From Sternotherus odoratus (lineage: Eukaryota; Chordata; Testudines; Kinosternidae), in assembly GCA_032164245.1 (NCBI GenBank), contig JAVMKO010000004.1, positions 35,875,626 to 35,939,625 on the forward strand: a stretch of 64,000 nucleotides of DNA, read 5' to 3'. The translations under genes were made by a program, and so were the position numbers. Of the stretch, positions 37,288 to 49,264 are shown piece after piece. Positions within the stretch are counted from its first letter, which is position 1; each line of letters starts with the position of its first letter. A model generated the notes under the pieces. That model made no database searches. It worked only from the letters and a program-made list of their open reading frames with translations, and was not told the DNA's origin.

Positions 37288-37375
37288 CTGATTTCACCAA
37301 GCCCCAATCATCTTCCTGTTGAAGACAATAGCAAAATTCCTATTGACTTCAATGTCAGCAAGCTCAGGTCCTTAA
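37288..37375. repeat. Short palindromic repeat
   Basis: TGTTGAAGACAATAGCAAAA and TTCCTATTGACTTCAATGTC are complementary arms (ATTGACTTCAA against TTGAAGACAAT). Lies 28 bp after the previous copy. Confidence 0.5.
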
Positions 37376-39429
37376 TGGAGACACATTTAGCTGATTAGGC
37401 GATGTTGATGTGTTAGCTGAGTTTTTGGTGGTGGTAGAACAGAAAGTCAGTCATTTACACTAAGGCCCCTTTACATTGCTCTGGCAGTGCTAAGGGGGGT
37501 TAAAATGTGCCTGTAAATTACTGTAATGTAAATGAAAATCTGGCTCAGGATTTCTTATACACAATCAGAATACATTTTTATGCCTTGCCACATTATACCT
37601 AATATAATAAAGCCATTTAAGGCTCTATTTTGCAAAATTAACTTGATCTGATATATGCTAGATTGTGAATGTTGTTAATCATATTTTACATATGGATGTC
37701 TTGAAGCATTTTGCTCATTTTTTAAAAAGGCAAATCATCTGTTTAGTACGGTCAATTAAATCCTGTTCACTACAGTCTGTTAAAAATAGCACTAAACTAA
37801 ACATACATGGTTTTTAATAAACAGGACTTAAACATCAGAAAAATGTAATAAAGCAGATACTTAAGATGGGCATAATGAAAAGTGAAGGTATGTTTAACTG
37901 CATTTTTTTTAACATCTACTCTTCAATGCTATGTTTGGTTTTGGATTTAAAGTAAATAGTTCTTCTAGATGAAGTAATAAGAGAAATAAAACCAGGAGCT
38001 GACCTGTGCTGAAAAAATTTATTGCAAAGAAACTGGTGGACTGGAAGGGGAAAAAATCCACATTAACTACAAAACAGTAAGTGCTAAGACTTTAATAGCT
38101 TTATTGCAATGAAAATGTTTTTCATAGAGTCAAAACAGATTAGTTGCGTGGAAAATAGTAAATTCTTCTACTAAGAACCAAATGGTGAACATTTCAGTTA
38201 ATCTAAACAGATTTATATTTCCCATCATACAGTGTTTTTCAGCTGGAGTGTGTCCTCTATGATGCTTTGGCATTCTAGTCCTGGAACAAAATACCTTGGA
38301 ACAGTGTTCCAACTTGAGAAAAAAGTGAGCACAATTTCCCTCTCCTGTTTGTTTCCCTAATTTTTCACAGCTCTCCTTTCTTTCACCCCCTCTTTACTTT
38401 CCAACCAGCACTGCTAAGAAGTGTGGTTCTAATGTATCCACTCTGTTTTGAGCACTCATTTGGAGACAGAATGTAGAAATCGCAGCCTTCTCTTTTGCAT
38501 CTCCTATTATGTGATTGCACTTTTGTGCAGCGTGCACCAGACTTTCACTAAAACAGGCCTGGGTGAGAGATGACAGAAATCTGCCATACGATCAACTTGG
38601 AAGGTGCAAAAATGACTATATTTCCTTGTCAGCATAAAGCAGGGACTGTGTTAGTTTAGCAGAAGAAAACAGAACTTTTTAAAAGGAAGCTCATCAATTA
38701 TCCTTTCCCTTGATTCTATTAATCAAACAGATATTTGATTTCAAACTTTTCTAAGCATTGCCCTAGTTTAGAAATTTTTGCAGCTGCTCTGTATTTCTGC
38801 CAGCACAACCAGGCCTGTGTAAGTGCTGAGTATTTTCCCCAAAGCCTCCATCCATATTGAAAACAGACTTACACACTGAATGTTTAATGCAGAATTGTTT
38901 CTGGCAAAACTGCAGTGTCAACATAAAATGATGTGCAAGGGAATGCCTTTTTTGGTTTTACATTTTATATTTCTTTTAGAAATCAGTAAAAATGTGTGTA
39001 TGAAACCAAGCTTAAATTCACTTTCAAGCAACCAGCAGCAAATAAGACAGGGTTTAGTAGCTATATACAAAATATTAGGATTTCAGGTCAGCAAAGTTTT
39101 GCTTTCAGAAAAGGATATTGCAAAAATACCACCGTGGAAAGCTACAGAATAACAAAATGGTGGGAAATCCCCATGATCTTGGAGAACATGGTTCCTTCTA
39201 AACAATTCCCCCAGAGGTACTAAATTCCCCCAGAGGTACCAAATTGAGCAAGACCTGATGTGGCAGGGACTGGTAAGTGCAGAGAACCTACTTCCATGTC
39301 AATATCCTATACTCCCAAAGAACTATTTTGAGTGATAACACCAGATCTTGGGTACAGTTTTGGAGCAACAAGCTATGATGTTGATGATCTAGCTATAAAC
39401 ATCTCCCCAAATTGTTCATCAGCTCTGTC
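37376..39429. other. Non-coding
   Basis: No gene recognised. A 19-bp unit (AATTCCCCCAGAGGTAC...) is repeated twice in tandem at about 39204-39241. Confidence 0.4.
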
Positions 39430-39500
39430 TCACTTATCCAAATCCCACTGAAGTCAACTGGAGTTTTCCATTGACTTCAGTGGGCTTTGAAACAGGCCCA
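39430..39500. repeat. Short palindromic repeat with perfect 14-bp stem
   Basis: CCCACTGAAGTCAA at 39444-39457 and TTGACTTCAGTGGG at 39471-39484 are exact reverse complements with a 13-nt loop. The cleanest fold among the copies in this window. Confidence 0.7.
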
Positions 39501-39675
39501 GTATGAATTACATCATCAGAAAAATATTCTTTGATATCCTCACTTTTTTAAAAGTAAGATTAGATAATGAATTACAAGAGGAATGTTGATAAAGTAACAT
39601 TATTTCATGCACAGGGAATACATGCTACAGTGGTATGGTATTGGCTTTTTAGAGAGACAATGTGAGTGAGATAAT

Positions 39676-39745
39676 ATATTTTATTGGACCAACTTCTGTT
39701 GTTGAGAGACAAGATTTTAAGCCACACAGAGCTCTTCTTCAGGTC
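39676..39745 (-). ncRNA. Decayed hammerhead-like motif in Penelope tail
   Basis: On the minus strand CTGAAGA (39736-39742 on plus) is followed by an extra A, a GAGC/GCTT stem with an 8-nt loop, then AAAA where the hammerhead core needs GAAA, then TCTTGTCTC. The order resembles a hammerhead ribozyme (CUGANGA, stem II, GAAA, stem III, UH). The G to A change in the core should abolish activity. Confidence 0.35.
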
Positions 39746-39939
39746 TGGGAAACTTACTCAGAGGGTCACAGCTAAATATAAGATGGAAGTGGTGTTTAGC
39801 ATACATAGTTAACATATTTCAAGGGACCATTCAAGGTGAAATAGCTTATTAACACCCTTCCAGTCATAAGGCGCTAAGAAAGGGGGTGGAAGAATAGGTG
39901 GGTGGAGGGTGGAGATGTGGGTTATACACTTACACTGTT

Positions 39940-40560
39940 GTAATAAGCCATTTTTAGTGACTAGCCAAGTTATGAATTTAAGTTCCTAGGCTCATCTTTT
40001 GAAAGTGTTGGGCTCATTTCCTTTGAGGATGAGGACTGATAGGTCAGATAGCGTGACTGAGTTGTGAAAAGTATTCACCCACAGGTGATATGGTGTTTTT
40101 ACCTTTTATCATATGTAAATTCATTTGAAAGCATCATGTTTGTCTTTTTTCACCCACATAATTGTTATTGGGACAATTAGTACACTGGATGAGCTACACC
40201 ACATGTTGTGATAGGACCAATGGATCTTGAAAGGAGTGTTTTAAGGGATGTTGATCATTGCAGTAGTGGAGATATGTCTGCAGATTTTTCATCTGTTGTT
40301 CTGGCAGGGTCCAGTGCCACTTTGAGTTGGAGTGTCCTAGTCTGTGGGGACCTTTTTTCTGATGATCAGTTTGGAGAGGTTGGGGTGGGGAGAGCTGTTT
40401 GAAAGCCAGAAGAGGGGCTCCAGTAAAAATGTTTTGCCATTGAGTATTGTTGGAAGTTGTTTAATGATACCCAGTATTGGTTCCAGTGTAGGGTGGTAGA
40501 TGAGAATGGGGAGCGTGCGGTCCAATGGCTTTTATTTCTGTATTGAAGCATGTTCTCTCA
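39940..40560 (-). pseudogene. Penelope-like polyprotein C-terminus (GIY-YIG) remnant
   Basis: Minus strand, N to C. About 40525-40337 is open and contains YHPTLEPILGIIKQL and, after a short gap, PNLSKLIIRKKVPTD, like the conserved linker of Penelope proteins. At 40211-40151 the GIY-YIG entry reads QHVV-stop-LIQCTNCPNNNYVG: the expected tyrosine before LIQC is now TAG, while NNNYVG keeps the second half. Further on, in another frame, SDLSVLILKGN, NTFKR and ELKFITWLVTKN match the C-terminal part of the domain. The family nuclease nicks target DNA for insertion. With several stops and shifts this copy is dead. A degenerate host-gene origin is unlikely given the tail that follows. Confidence 0.8.
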
Positions 40561-40605
40561 GGATATTTGTGTTTCTCGTTCTATGATGCGATCTTGGAGA
40601 CTTGG

Positions 40606-42379
40606 AATATTAGTTAGGATAAGATAGCTGGATTAGCTGGCAGATGATACCATTATAGGCTGATAAACGGTACAAGTATGTGATATTGTGCTAGTATGTC
40701 ATACATTTATCACCTGCCTGTACAATTTACCATAGGGAAGTCACCTTTACATAGTGGGGTGTTTGTGTCTATGTATATTGAGCATGTGTACAAGAGCATA
40801 TATTTAACAGTCAGCCTTTCTGAAGTTGAATCTTAGCAGGGAATTTGCTGATTAGAAGACTTTTTCTTTGCTGAACCATTCCACTTGTTTACAGTATGTT
40901 ACTATGGATGGATGAAAATGATTTAAAATAGTAAGTTTAAAGAAACAGCCAAAGAACTACTGACTTTTAGAGACCATAAGTATTCTTCTTGAGCTTATAC
41001 AATCAGGATGATACGCAGCCTTCCAGTGTATGAATTTGGTGATGAAAGGACTAGTCATTCCATGAAAACAGGGAAGACGATTCTTATCTGAAACACGGAG
41101 TGTTGATTGCAAACATTCATTGTTTTCATTACAATAATCACTGTATTTTGAAAAACAACCTGCATAACCTCAGTGCATTGGTCCTGTTGTGATTTTTACA
41201 AGTGACTTTGGGAACTTGTGGTCACACACCACAGGATAAAGTTTTTCAAGAAACCAATCATGATGCATTAGTAAATTAACCTCTGCAGAGAAATATTTTA
41301 AAACTGTGAAAGAAATAGCACGTCCTGTGTAAGTTCAGTAGATTTGTTCAGTCATGATTCTGACAGCCAACGTGAGATAATGTGCAGAGGTGCATTTTAA
41401 GTGACTTTATACAAGAGCATCCATAGTAGAACTTTAGATTAATATAATCCCTCTCGCACCCATCCAAATCCCAGACCATTTCCAACAGAGACCTCATGTA
41501 CAATTTCATGAATGTCTAGCTCTCAGGTAGGAACGCCAGTAGTTTCTATTGCTTTCGCTGCAGTGAATTCTGTTTCTGATCCCAAAGTGATATTTACTAA
41601 TTTATGGTTTAGAATGTACAGTACAATACATTAGACTGATCATCTACATTTACATTTAAAGTCAGAAACCAAAATAAGCACATGGAGTTCTGTTACTGAC
41701 TTTTATGATTATTTATCCATTTATCTGGCTGCTTCTATCTAGAAGCAGTGCCATGAGTATTGCCAGGTTAATTCATCTGTTCTGACAAGTTGAGAGTAAC
41801 TGCACTGAATTCAAAATTATTGTAACAAAGATTGCCAGACAAGTTGGATGTCTCTTGCCATTTGTTTTACATAATTCAAAACTGATGGATCATTCAATTG
41901 GCTCATGGATATCTGAATTACCAGACCATAGGCAGATCCACTTATTGTTTTGTCCTGAGTTACTGGCATCATTTGCACTGTTTCACCTTGTTAACTGCTG
42001 AGTAAAAATTCTGCAAGAGAAATAATGAAGTTCTTCCACCTCCTGTTTAGTCCATTGCTTTATTTGCCACCATTTGAATATTTCTGCTAGTGATCTGCTC
42101 TTGCAGAAAACAAAGCCCAGAGCTCCCTTGTGGATGTATCTCACATGCATGTTATCAGTTTCTCCTTTACTACAATCTCCCTCCTTCCCACTCCAAATCT
42201 AATGACTGGAGATTCTGAAGGTGACCACTAGCTAGAACTAGCACATGCCAAAAAGTGGAAAGTTCATAAATGATTTCAGTAGTAAATCCTTTGCCAGTAT
42301 CTGATTGCAATAAAGTAGATCCCAGAAGGTCAAGGAAGAGGCATAAGCATTCAAGGACAATTTCTTGCAGCTTACTTAC
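40606..42379. other. Non-coding
   Basis: AT-rich, no gene or bounded repeat recognised. Confidence 0.45.
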
Positions 42380-42442
42380 AGTCCTGACCCATTTAAGTCA
42401 ATTGGAGTTTTGTTATTGACTTGAACAAGAGCAGAATCAGGT
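42380..42442. repeat. Short palindromic repeat
   Basis: CCTGACCCATTTAAGTCAAT and TTATTGACTTGAACAAG are complementary arms around TGGAGTTTTG. Confidence 0.5.
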
Positions 42443-42894
42443 TCTTGGGGTTTGATCCTTTAATCTGACTTATTTTCTTTGTTGTAATTCCATGAGTTTT
42501 GCTCTTTGAACTATGGCCATCCACATGTTTATGCTGATTAATTTTACTATGGCAAAATTCTATACTTAATCAGACCCATCTACAGGATAGAGAGATTAGG
42601 GGAATGTTAGGAAGGAATTCTTCTGGAAGTTAACTCAATAACAATAGGTAAACATGCTGATCTTGCTAGTTATTAACACAGTTGACTGACTATATCAGAA
42701 TTCACATAGATTAATAGCAATAAATTCTCCTAAAGAGAGAGAACCTCTAATGATTCTGATGACATTTCAGTGTCCTACAGCTGGTTATGTTGTATAAAAC
42801 AGTCCTATTCTTGAGCAACCTTGCAGTTATGTTGTTCATCATAGCATTAAAAGGTTTCAGTTCACTATTGACTTTTTAATGTTTTTCCTTTGTA

Positions 42895-42961
42895 AAGCAC
42901 TTTGAGATCCTGTGATAAAAGGTGCTAAACACTGTAAATGAAAAGGATTATTATTTTTAAA
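42895..42961 (+). repeat. L2-like tail, first tandem unit
   Basis: AAAGCACTTTGAGATCCTG then AAAGGTGCTAAACACTGTAA and ATTATTATTTTTAA match the 3' end of L2/MIR-type elements. The last 39 bp or so (from GTGCTAAACACT) is repeated at 43462-43500 beyond the LTR insertion, so the pre-insertion locus carried a tandem duplication. Confidence 0.65.
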
Positions 42962-42966
42962 GTGCT

Positions 42967-43461
42967 TGTAAGCGGGCCTCTGCCCGCCCTCTTCCAAATA
43001 TCGTCCGGAGACTGCTTTGTGGCTTCACCAGTGTCTTTTATTACATTATACACAGTGCACAAACCCCACCACCTATATACAGCTTCTTACACAAGGTCAG
43101 GTTTAGGCTCAGCCCTCCGTCTCTGGCTGGCCTCAGGGTTAACTAGCTCCTTCAGGCTTGCTGCCTCAGCCAGTTTATCACCCTGCACCTTCTCTTTCTC
43201 TCACTCTTTCTTCCTCCTTCTCCTTCCTACCTCTCTCAATCTCCCACCTCCACAACCCACCCTGGCTTCCTCCCTAGCAGGCCTTATATACCTGTGGAGG
43301 CTGCCAGGTGGAGCCCATCAAGCCCTCTGCAGCCCAGGATTACCCCCAGGTGGCTAATTAGCCTCCCCTAGCAGGCCGGGCTTGCAGAGGCTGCTAGCTG
43401 CTGCAGGGCAAGGAGGGAGCAGGGGCTGGCTCAGCAGGCGCTGAGTCAGCTGCCTGCTACA
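42967..43461 (-). mobile_element. Solo LTR, 495 bp
   Basis: On the minus strand it starts TGTAGCAGGCAGC and ends GAGGCCCGCTTACA, with TG and CA termini. A perfect 5-bp duplication GTGCT flanks it (42962-42966 and 43462-43466). It carries a TATA-like GTATATAAGG on the minus strand at 43282-43291 and an AATAAA signal at 43037-43042, in the order expected of promoter then polyadenylation site. No internal coding region is attached, so it is a solo LTR left by recombination. The 5-bp duplication fits Ty3/gypsy or some endogenous retrovirus classes. The 139-codon plus-strand frame here is not a gene. Confidence 0.85.
43283..43292 (-). promoter_or_regulatory. TATA box of solo LTR
   Basis: Minus-strand GTATATAAGG, placed about 170 bp into the LTR from its 5' end and upstream of the AATAAA at 43037-43042. 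Function is inferred from position only. Confidence 0.5.
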
Positions 43462-43501
43462 GTGCTAAACACTCTAAATGAAAAAGTTTATTATTTTTAA
43501 T
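43462..43501 (+). repeat. L2-like tail, second tandem unit
   Basis: GTGCTAAACACTCTAAATGA then AAAAGTTTATTATTTTTAA repeats the end of the unit before the LTR with about three differences. Confidence 0.65.
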
Positions 43502-46500
43502 ATGTAGAGTATAATAAAGTCTCAAGCCATGTTGAAGACAACTGTCTTGGGCTGCATTACAGATTTGTTAGAGAAAATCAAAATTGGCATTGGTTATAAT
43601 TGCATCCTATCTTGACGATGAGAATTAGACATTTTATTCTTTATGGGCTGAGTGTCACTTCACAACCCAGGCAGGGTATAATATAGTATATAGTTGCGTT
43701 GACCCAGAATCATGACAATGACAACTTTTTTGAAGCTTTCCCCTTACCCTGCTGCAGGGAGTCTCCCTTTATGCACTAGCTGTGGTGTGCTGACTGGTGC
43801 ATTGGCTGGTGCATTGGAGTGGGAGGGAGCATCCAAGGCTTCACCCACTCTTCACCAATGACCACTCATCTTTGCCAGAGGGGAAGTAGTAGCCCAGTGA
43901 TGGCTGCTCTTCCCAGCAACAGTGATGTGGGTAGCCCATGCAAGATGCTTTGGCAGCTCTTTTACTCATTACTTCCTGTTGTGCAGGAAGGCTCACAATT
44001 GAGCCCTATGCTCTTTTCTTTTATGATATTATAATATCTTTTCCCCCCAACCCTTATCTTTTTCTCTCATCCCACATGCATTTATTTTTTGGAAGTTAGG
44101 TTTCATTGTGGCTGTGGGTATGGAAGCTACCTGTTGCCTAATGAAATCAGTTCACAGACCTGAAACAAATCTACCCAGCAAACAGCAATTGTTTTACAAT
44201 AAAACAGAAATGAGAGGGAGAGATTGAAAATCATGTGCCCAAAAGATAATGACCATGATTATAAAAGTTTGGGATTTGTGCAATGTGCTTCCAGGTGTTT
44301 TCTAATCAAAGAAAAAAATCAATAGGAGGACAAAAATTGATGTCCACAGATAAATCTATTCAGAGCTACAGCATTTTCTGGGTATCAGATAAGGAGACTA
44401 TATCACTGATCTAACCATCAGCTCTCTCTTTAATTACATGTAAAAGTATACCAGTAAAAATCCCAAAATGTAATGTGTTTGAAATGGTTCAGCCAAATAT
44501 CCACATGTTAATAGTAAAAGTTTCCTTTAGTTCTCTGAGTTCAGAAATATAGCTGACCTGGGAAAATCTTTCCACCAACTACAGTACTGCCTTTATTTTG
44601 TAAATGTATCTACTTTTATTTGCTCCTGTGATTTTCAGTAAGGTTAAGTTAGAGGAGGCTTCATCTCACTTCATTTTATCCTGAACATGAAATAGTCAGA
44701 ACTTGTAGATGACTTGCAGCAGAGTAATAGAGGCACTCAACCAATTACATCATCATTATACAGTATCCTTTATTTTCTCTGTCTTTTGGAAAAAGTATTT
44801 CTGTTACAAGTTGTGGCTGCCACATTAGATTTATGAAGAAAAGAGAACACTTTTTTAGTTTGCTTTGTGAACCAATGAATTTATTTTATTAGTGGCTTAC
44901 CAAAGCTTTTCTAATATATTTTGTATCAATCCGTTGTGAGAATAAATGAGAAAATGAAATAGATATAATACTTACTTTCTCATGATTTGAAATCATTGCT
45001 GTAGAAAAGAGCTTCTAGACTAAATTACTTCCAGGTTGCTCCCAGTGCAGTCTGAAACATCAATATGGGTGATTTTGACTCATTGATGGAATTGGCTTCA
45101 TTATATTGTAATTTAATGTGTAGTAGTGGCACACTACTTATGGCAATAAATCACAGACTGTGGTGAAACTACATTAGGTGTCCTGTTTGCTAAAGGTGTT
45201 TCGGTTTTAATAATATTACTTTGTACTTAGGTAGTGCCTTCCACTCAAGGACCTCAGAATATGTCAGTAGCTCTGACTCCTGCTCTGATCTAGCTATGAG
45301 GCAACACTCCTCCAAAATTCTAGGGCTGCAGTGGTATATTTTATTTTTTTAGAGGTCTGTCCTTTTGAAAAGAGAACACAGAGGGAGGCATTACTCTAAG
45401 AAAACTCATATGGAAATCCAAGACTAAAGTGTATAACCTTGATCTAAAAACACATCATTAAGCATGTCTAACATGTTTGGTAGGAGGGTAGAAATGAGAC
45501 CAAGCAAGTTCCGTTGGGTGAATAGATAGAAGACTCCAGCCTGACTTCCAAAAGTGGAGTGGTAGTCCGACCAGACTACCTGTTGCTTTCTCTTCTAGTA
45601 CTGCTCAGCATCTTTCAAGATCCTCATAATATGGGTCATTGGTCAAATGAAAAAAGGTCATTTATTGAATATGAAAATGGAAATGTTGGAAGAGGGATAA
45701 TTAATACCCTCAGTTTTCTATAAGAAGTGCTATGCAGCAGGGAAGAAGAAAACTATTTAGCAAACTTTGCTTGTCTTTGCTAGTAGTATAACAGATTAAG
45801 TAACACATTTTAATAATATTCACAGACCAAAATCTCTAGTAATAGTAGTGATGGCTGCAACTTAAAAGGTCTCTCAATTCAGATAAACATCTGCATTCCC
45901 AGGAGCCCTTGAATTTTAGGAACAGTGGAGCACAAATTCCTGGGAAGCCTCAGTGCTCTTCTAAGAGAAAGAGGACCACAAAGATAACCATCAGACATTG
46001 TATTGGATAGAAGAGCAAGTAGCCTCTCTAGAAATGTCTACAGAAAAGAGGGTGCAGGCTAGCTCCCCAAAACACCTGCAATCTGGAGTTAAATAGAAGG
46101 AATGGAAAAGAAGGCTTTAGGGGCTTTCCCCTGACCCTCTCATGCTTTGACTTTCTGCTTAGTATTAAAAAAAGACAACACTATTACCTCATCCTTCCCT
46201 CATTCCCAATGTTTTCTGTATAAACAAACTTTAATAAGAATGAATATTTAACAAAACTTATAGATTTAGATGAGTCACTGGCCTCGCCACTCATCTACAA
46301 TGGCCACACTTAGAAATATTTCCTCCATTTTGAATGATTTTATGGCTCAGAGTTCTAAAAGGGGCAATATCAGTAGATCTGGTAATATAACTCAAATTAG
46401 AAGGAACTTTTATAGTGTGAGCACAGTACATTGGGTCATCTTTTTAGCTTCAAAGAAAAATTTGTCTAGTTGTTTCAATTTAATGATCAAATCCAAAATG

Positions 46501-48799
46501 TTTTAGACTCTTTAGGATTAGCTCACTTCACTGCAGTGTTAGGACCATGGCTACTAGAATCTCAGAACAATTCATCTGACTTTGGATCAAGCTGAAGATG
46601 CTGTTCACGTTTCTTCACTGAATAGCTGGTTACGTTTGAACTATGTAGAATATTGAAAACAGCTACATCCAGTGATGATAACTTATGTCCAATATTTGTC
46701 CATAGATTTTGAAATACTCAGTTTCTGGTGACAACTGATGATTGTAGATCCCCTGGCAGCATGTCTCTTGCAGTAGCTGGTTCGGCCTGGATTCAGTTTG
46801 GAGGCAAACAACCTACACACAGGAGTACCTCATTTTTGATGGATTTGGGACCAATGGGGCTGCATCCTTGATGAAAATGAAGCAAATGACAGAAGAATTC
46901 ATATGAAAATACAAATTTCAACTTTGTCATTGTCATTGCCTTATGCAGGCTATGCCTGATTGGAGGAAAATCAGTTTCTGAGACAGAGAGACCAAATGAC
47001 TCTTAAAATTACAGGATAAGACATTTACTGTAAGTGCTATGAAATAAATTGAAATAAAATATAATCTCTCTCATTTTATTTCAAGTTAACTTAATTATTC
47101 ATGTGATTATTTTACTTAGCCAGGTCTCTCTTACTTTTTCTGATCCATATTCTGACAATGAGTAATCTAGTTTATATCAAAGCACCCACTCCCAGCTGCA
47201 TGCAAACTTGAATATGGTAATGAAAGAGAAATAAATATAAAGAATTTAGCAGCGTTTAATTTATACAAGCACAAAAATAAGTGAAGAAAGTTCAACTCCC
47301 TTTCTACTTTTTTATCACTCTTAAAACTTTAACTTGGCATTAGTGATCCCTCCCCAACCCCCATTTTAAACCTTGTTTGCCAAGATTCAAACTGTGTGAA
47401 TTTTTATTGCAGTTATAAGCCATTGGTGGGAAAGGGAGGGAAAAAGATTAAATAATGGAAAACAGTTGACAAAACCTGACTCTAGTAGTGCAAATAACAT
47501 ACAACACCTCTTAGAAAAAACGGATCATCACTAACATTTTCATTGGCACACTCTTATAATGCTTTAAATTGTACCGTGGATATATTTTACAAGTGGAATC
47601 AATAAATGTAATGACCAACTGGGAGGGCATTTCCTGAGAATTAAAGACTAACTGGGGTGAAGGCCCAAGGCAAAGCTACCTATCCTCAGCCTAGCAAGTC
47701 ATTAACTGCCAGGAAATGCCAAACCTGAAGCTTATTGTTACATTTGTAAACTGTGAAAACATAGACATTTAATTTGTATGCATTGAAAATTAGGAGATAA
47801 ACTGTGCATTGCCTTGGATACAGTTTATGTTTATAGTGAAGGGCTTTTCTTTGCAGTTATGGATTGCTAAACCAAAAGGAGGTAAGCAAAAGGAAAACAC
47901 AATTTAATTCTCCACATTCCTTTGGGTTTATATTATAGTGTACAAAAATAAGCATATTCCATGGATCAGTTGTTCTACTACATGGATCTATGTTCATGAT
48001 TGTCATGGAAGAATGTATGCATCAGTCCTACACTGAAGAAGTTAGACAAAGGAAAATACATACAGTGTTAATTACACTTATAATTAATTATGAGCAAAGT
48101 GGTTATGATAAAATGCCCCATCTAAACCTTCACCTACACATAAAAACCTTATTTGATGTTCTATGTGGATTTTTTAGTTAGTAAAAATATTCCACTATTC
48201 TTCTTTCCAGCACCCCCTTTCCCAACTAGAATGAGTGTGGTTTCTTAGAATTGTGCAGAGGGAAAGTGCAGTGGGGAAGGGGTGATCTGGTCTGATGAAG
48301 AGTCAAGAGAGTCTGGAGAAGTTTGGGGAAGGGGCTGTTGAAAAGCTGGTATCCCCATTGGAGTAGAGTTAAAGCTAGTGAATTAAATTTGGTGTTAGGT
48401 GGTTTTCACTTTTCACAAATTAAATTTTCTATATTATTTTTAATATACATTGCCTTTATTAAGATCAATACTTTCAAAAGTGACTAGTTCTTTGATTGCC
48501 AATGTGAGTCACATTAGAGTCCTAATTTGTAGACAGTGGATGCTCAACGTTTTATTAAAATGAGACCTCTTTAGGTTTTTTCAAGATGAACTAGAAACTG
48601 AGTCACCCAAAATTACCACTTTTGAAAATTTTCCAGATAAATATTTGGTTGGAAAATATAAAACCATATCATAAGCTATATTCTTACAGAGCAAGAAGTT
48701 TTGGAAAGCAAGTTTAAACTGACTGTTTTCCTGTGTCCTGAAATCCAGAAATTTAAACATTCTACTAAGCCTGGGCGAAAATCCAGTCATTCCTAATAA
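43502..48799. other. Non-coding, AT-rich, one L2-like fragment
   Basis: No gene recognised. An L2-like fragment lies near 45225-45265 (GTAGTGCCTTCCACTCAAGG, CCTCAGAATATG). Frames of 60-80 codons (43819, 46270, 47990) show no motif or splice logic. Confidence 0.4.
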
Positions 48800-48895
48800 T
48801 AATTTGCAAAGAACCCAAAAGTGTGCTAAGAGCTTTAGATTTTACATCACACATAAAAAGAGAAGTTCCCTGCTCTGAAATCTTACAATCTAATT
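48800..48895 (-). repeat. CR1/L3-like retroposon tail
   Basis: GTGTGCTAAGAGCTTTAG, CACATAAAAAGAGAAGTTCC and CTGAAATCTTACAATCTAA follow the same order as the reverse-oriented tail at 15605. Confidence 0.4.
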
Positions 48896-49264
48896 TTTGA
48901 TGTGATGAGTGTTGATAACAAAGTGGATAGATAAGATGATTGTTTAATATATAATTACAGTTATTGTCTCACTTCTTGTGCATATTAAAAATTAAGTGAA
49001 ACTTAAGAAGAGATTTGAATAAAATAGATAATGACTTTGAGAACCAGAATTGTGGGGAACAGTATTCCTGGCAATGGAAAGAGGCAGACATGGTTGTGGG
49101 AAAAGTGAATAAATGAGACATCAACGTTTTGCATCATTGGCAGAGTGGAGAGTAATTCATGCAGAAGGATTCATAATCAATCACCCTGATTAGCAGTCTT
49201 CAGGTGGTTCCATACTCGTTCCAAATAAGATCATAATGTTTTCCTTTCCCTTGAATATTTGCAG

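Larger units (their letters stand above)
39652..40605 (-). mobile_element. Penelope-like retroelement, 5'-truncated
   Basis: Read on the minus strand, the element runs from a linker region after the reverse transcriptase, through a GIY-YIG endonuclease domain, to a non-coding tail ending near 39652 (tail segment TATTTTATTGGACCAACTTC on the plus strand). Penelope-like elements are the retroelements that pair a telomerase-like reverse transcriptase with a GIY-YIG nuclease. The reverse transcriptase core is missing, presumably by 5' truncation. Stops and shifts show it is old. I recognise the tail as a high-copy reptile repeat. Confidence 0.85.

Noticed and set aside
42938..43357. 139-codon open frame rich in serine, leucine and proline
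   Set aside because: It runs antisense through the solo LTR and reads its pyrimidine-rich stretch.
42925..43500. The 39-bp flanking duplication as a very long target duplication of the LTR
   Set aside because: The LTR has its own perfect 5-bp GTGCT duplication with TG/CA ends, so the longer duplication pre-existed.
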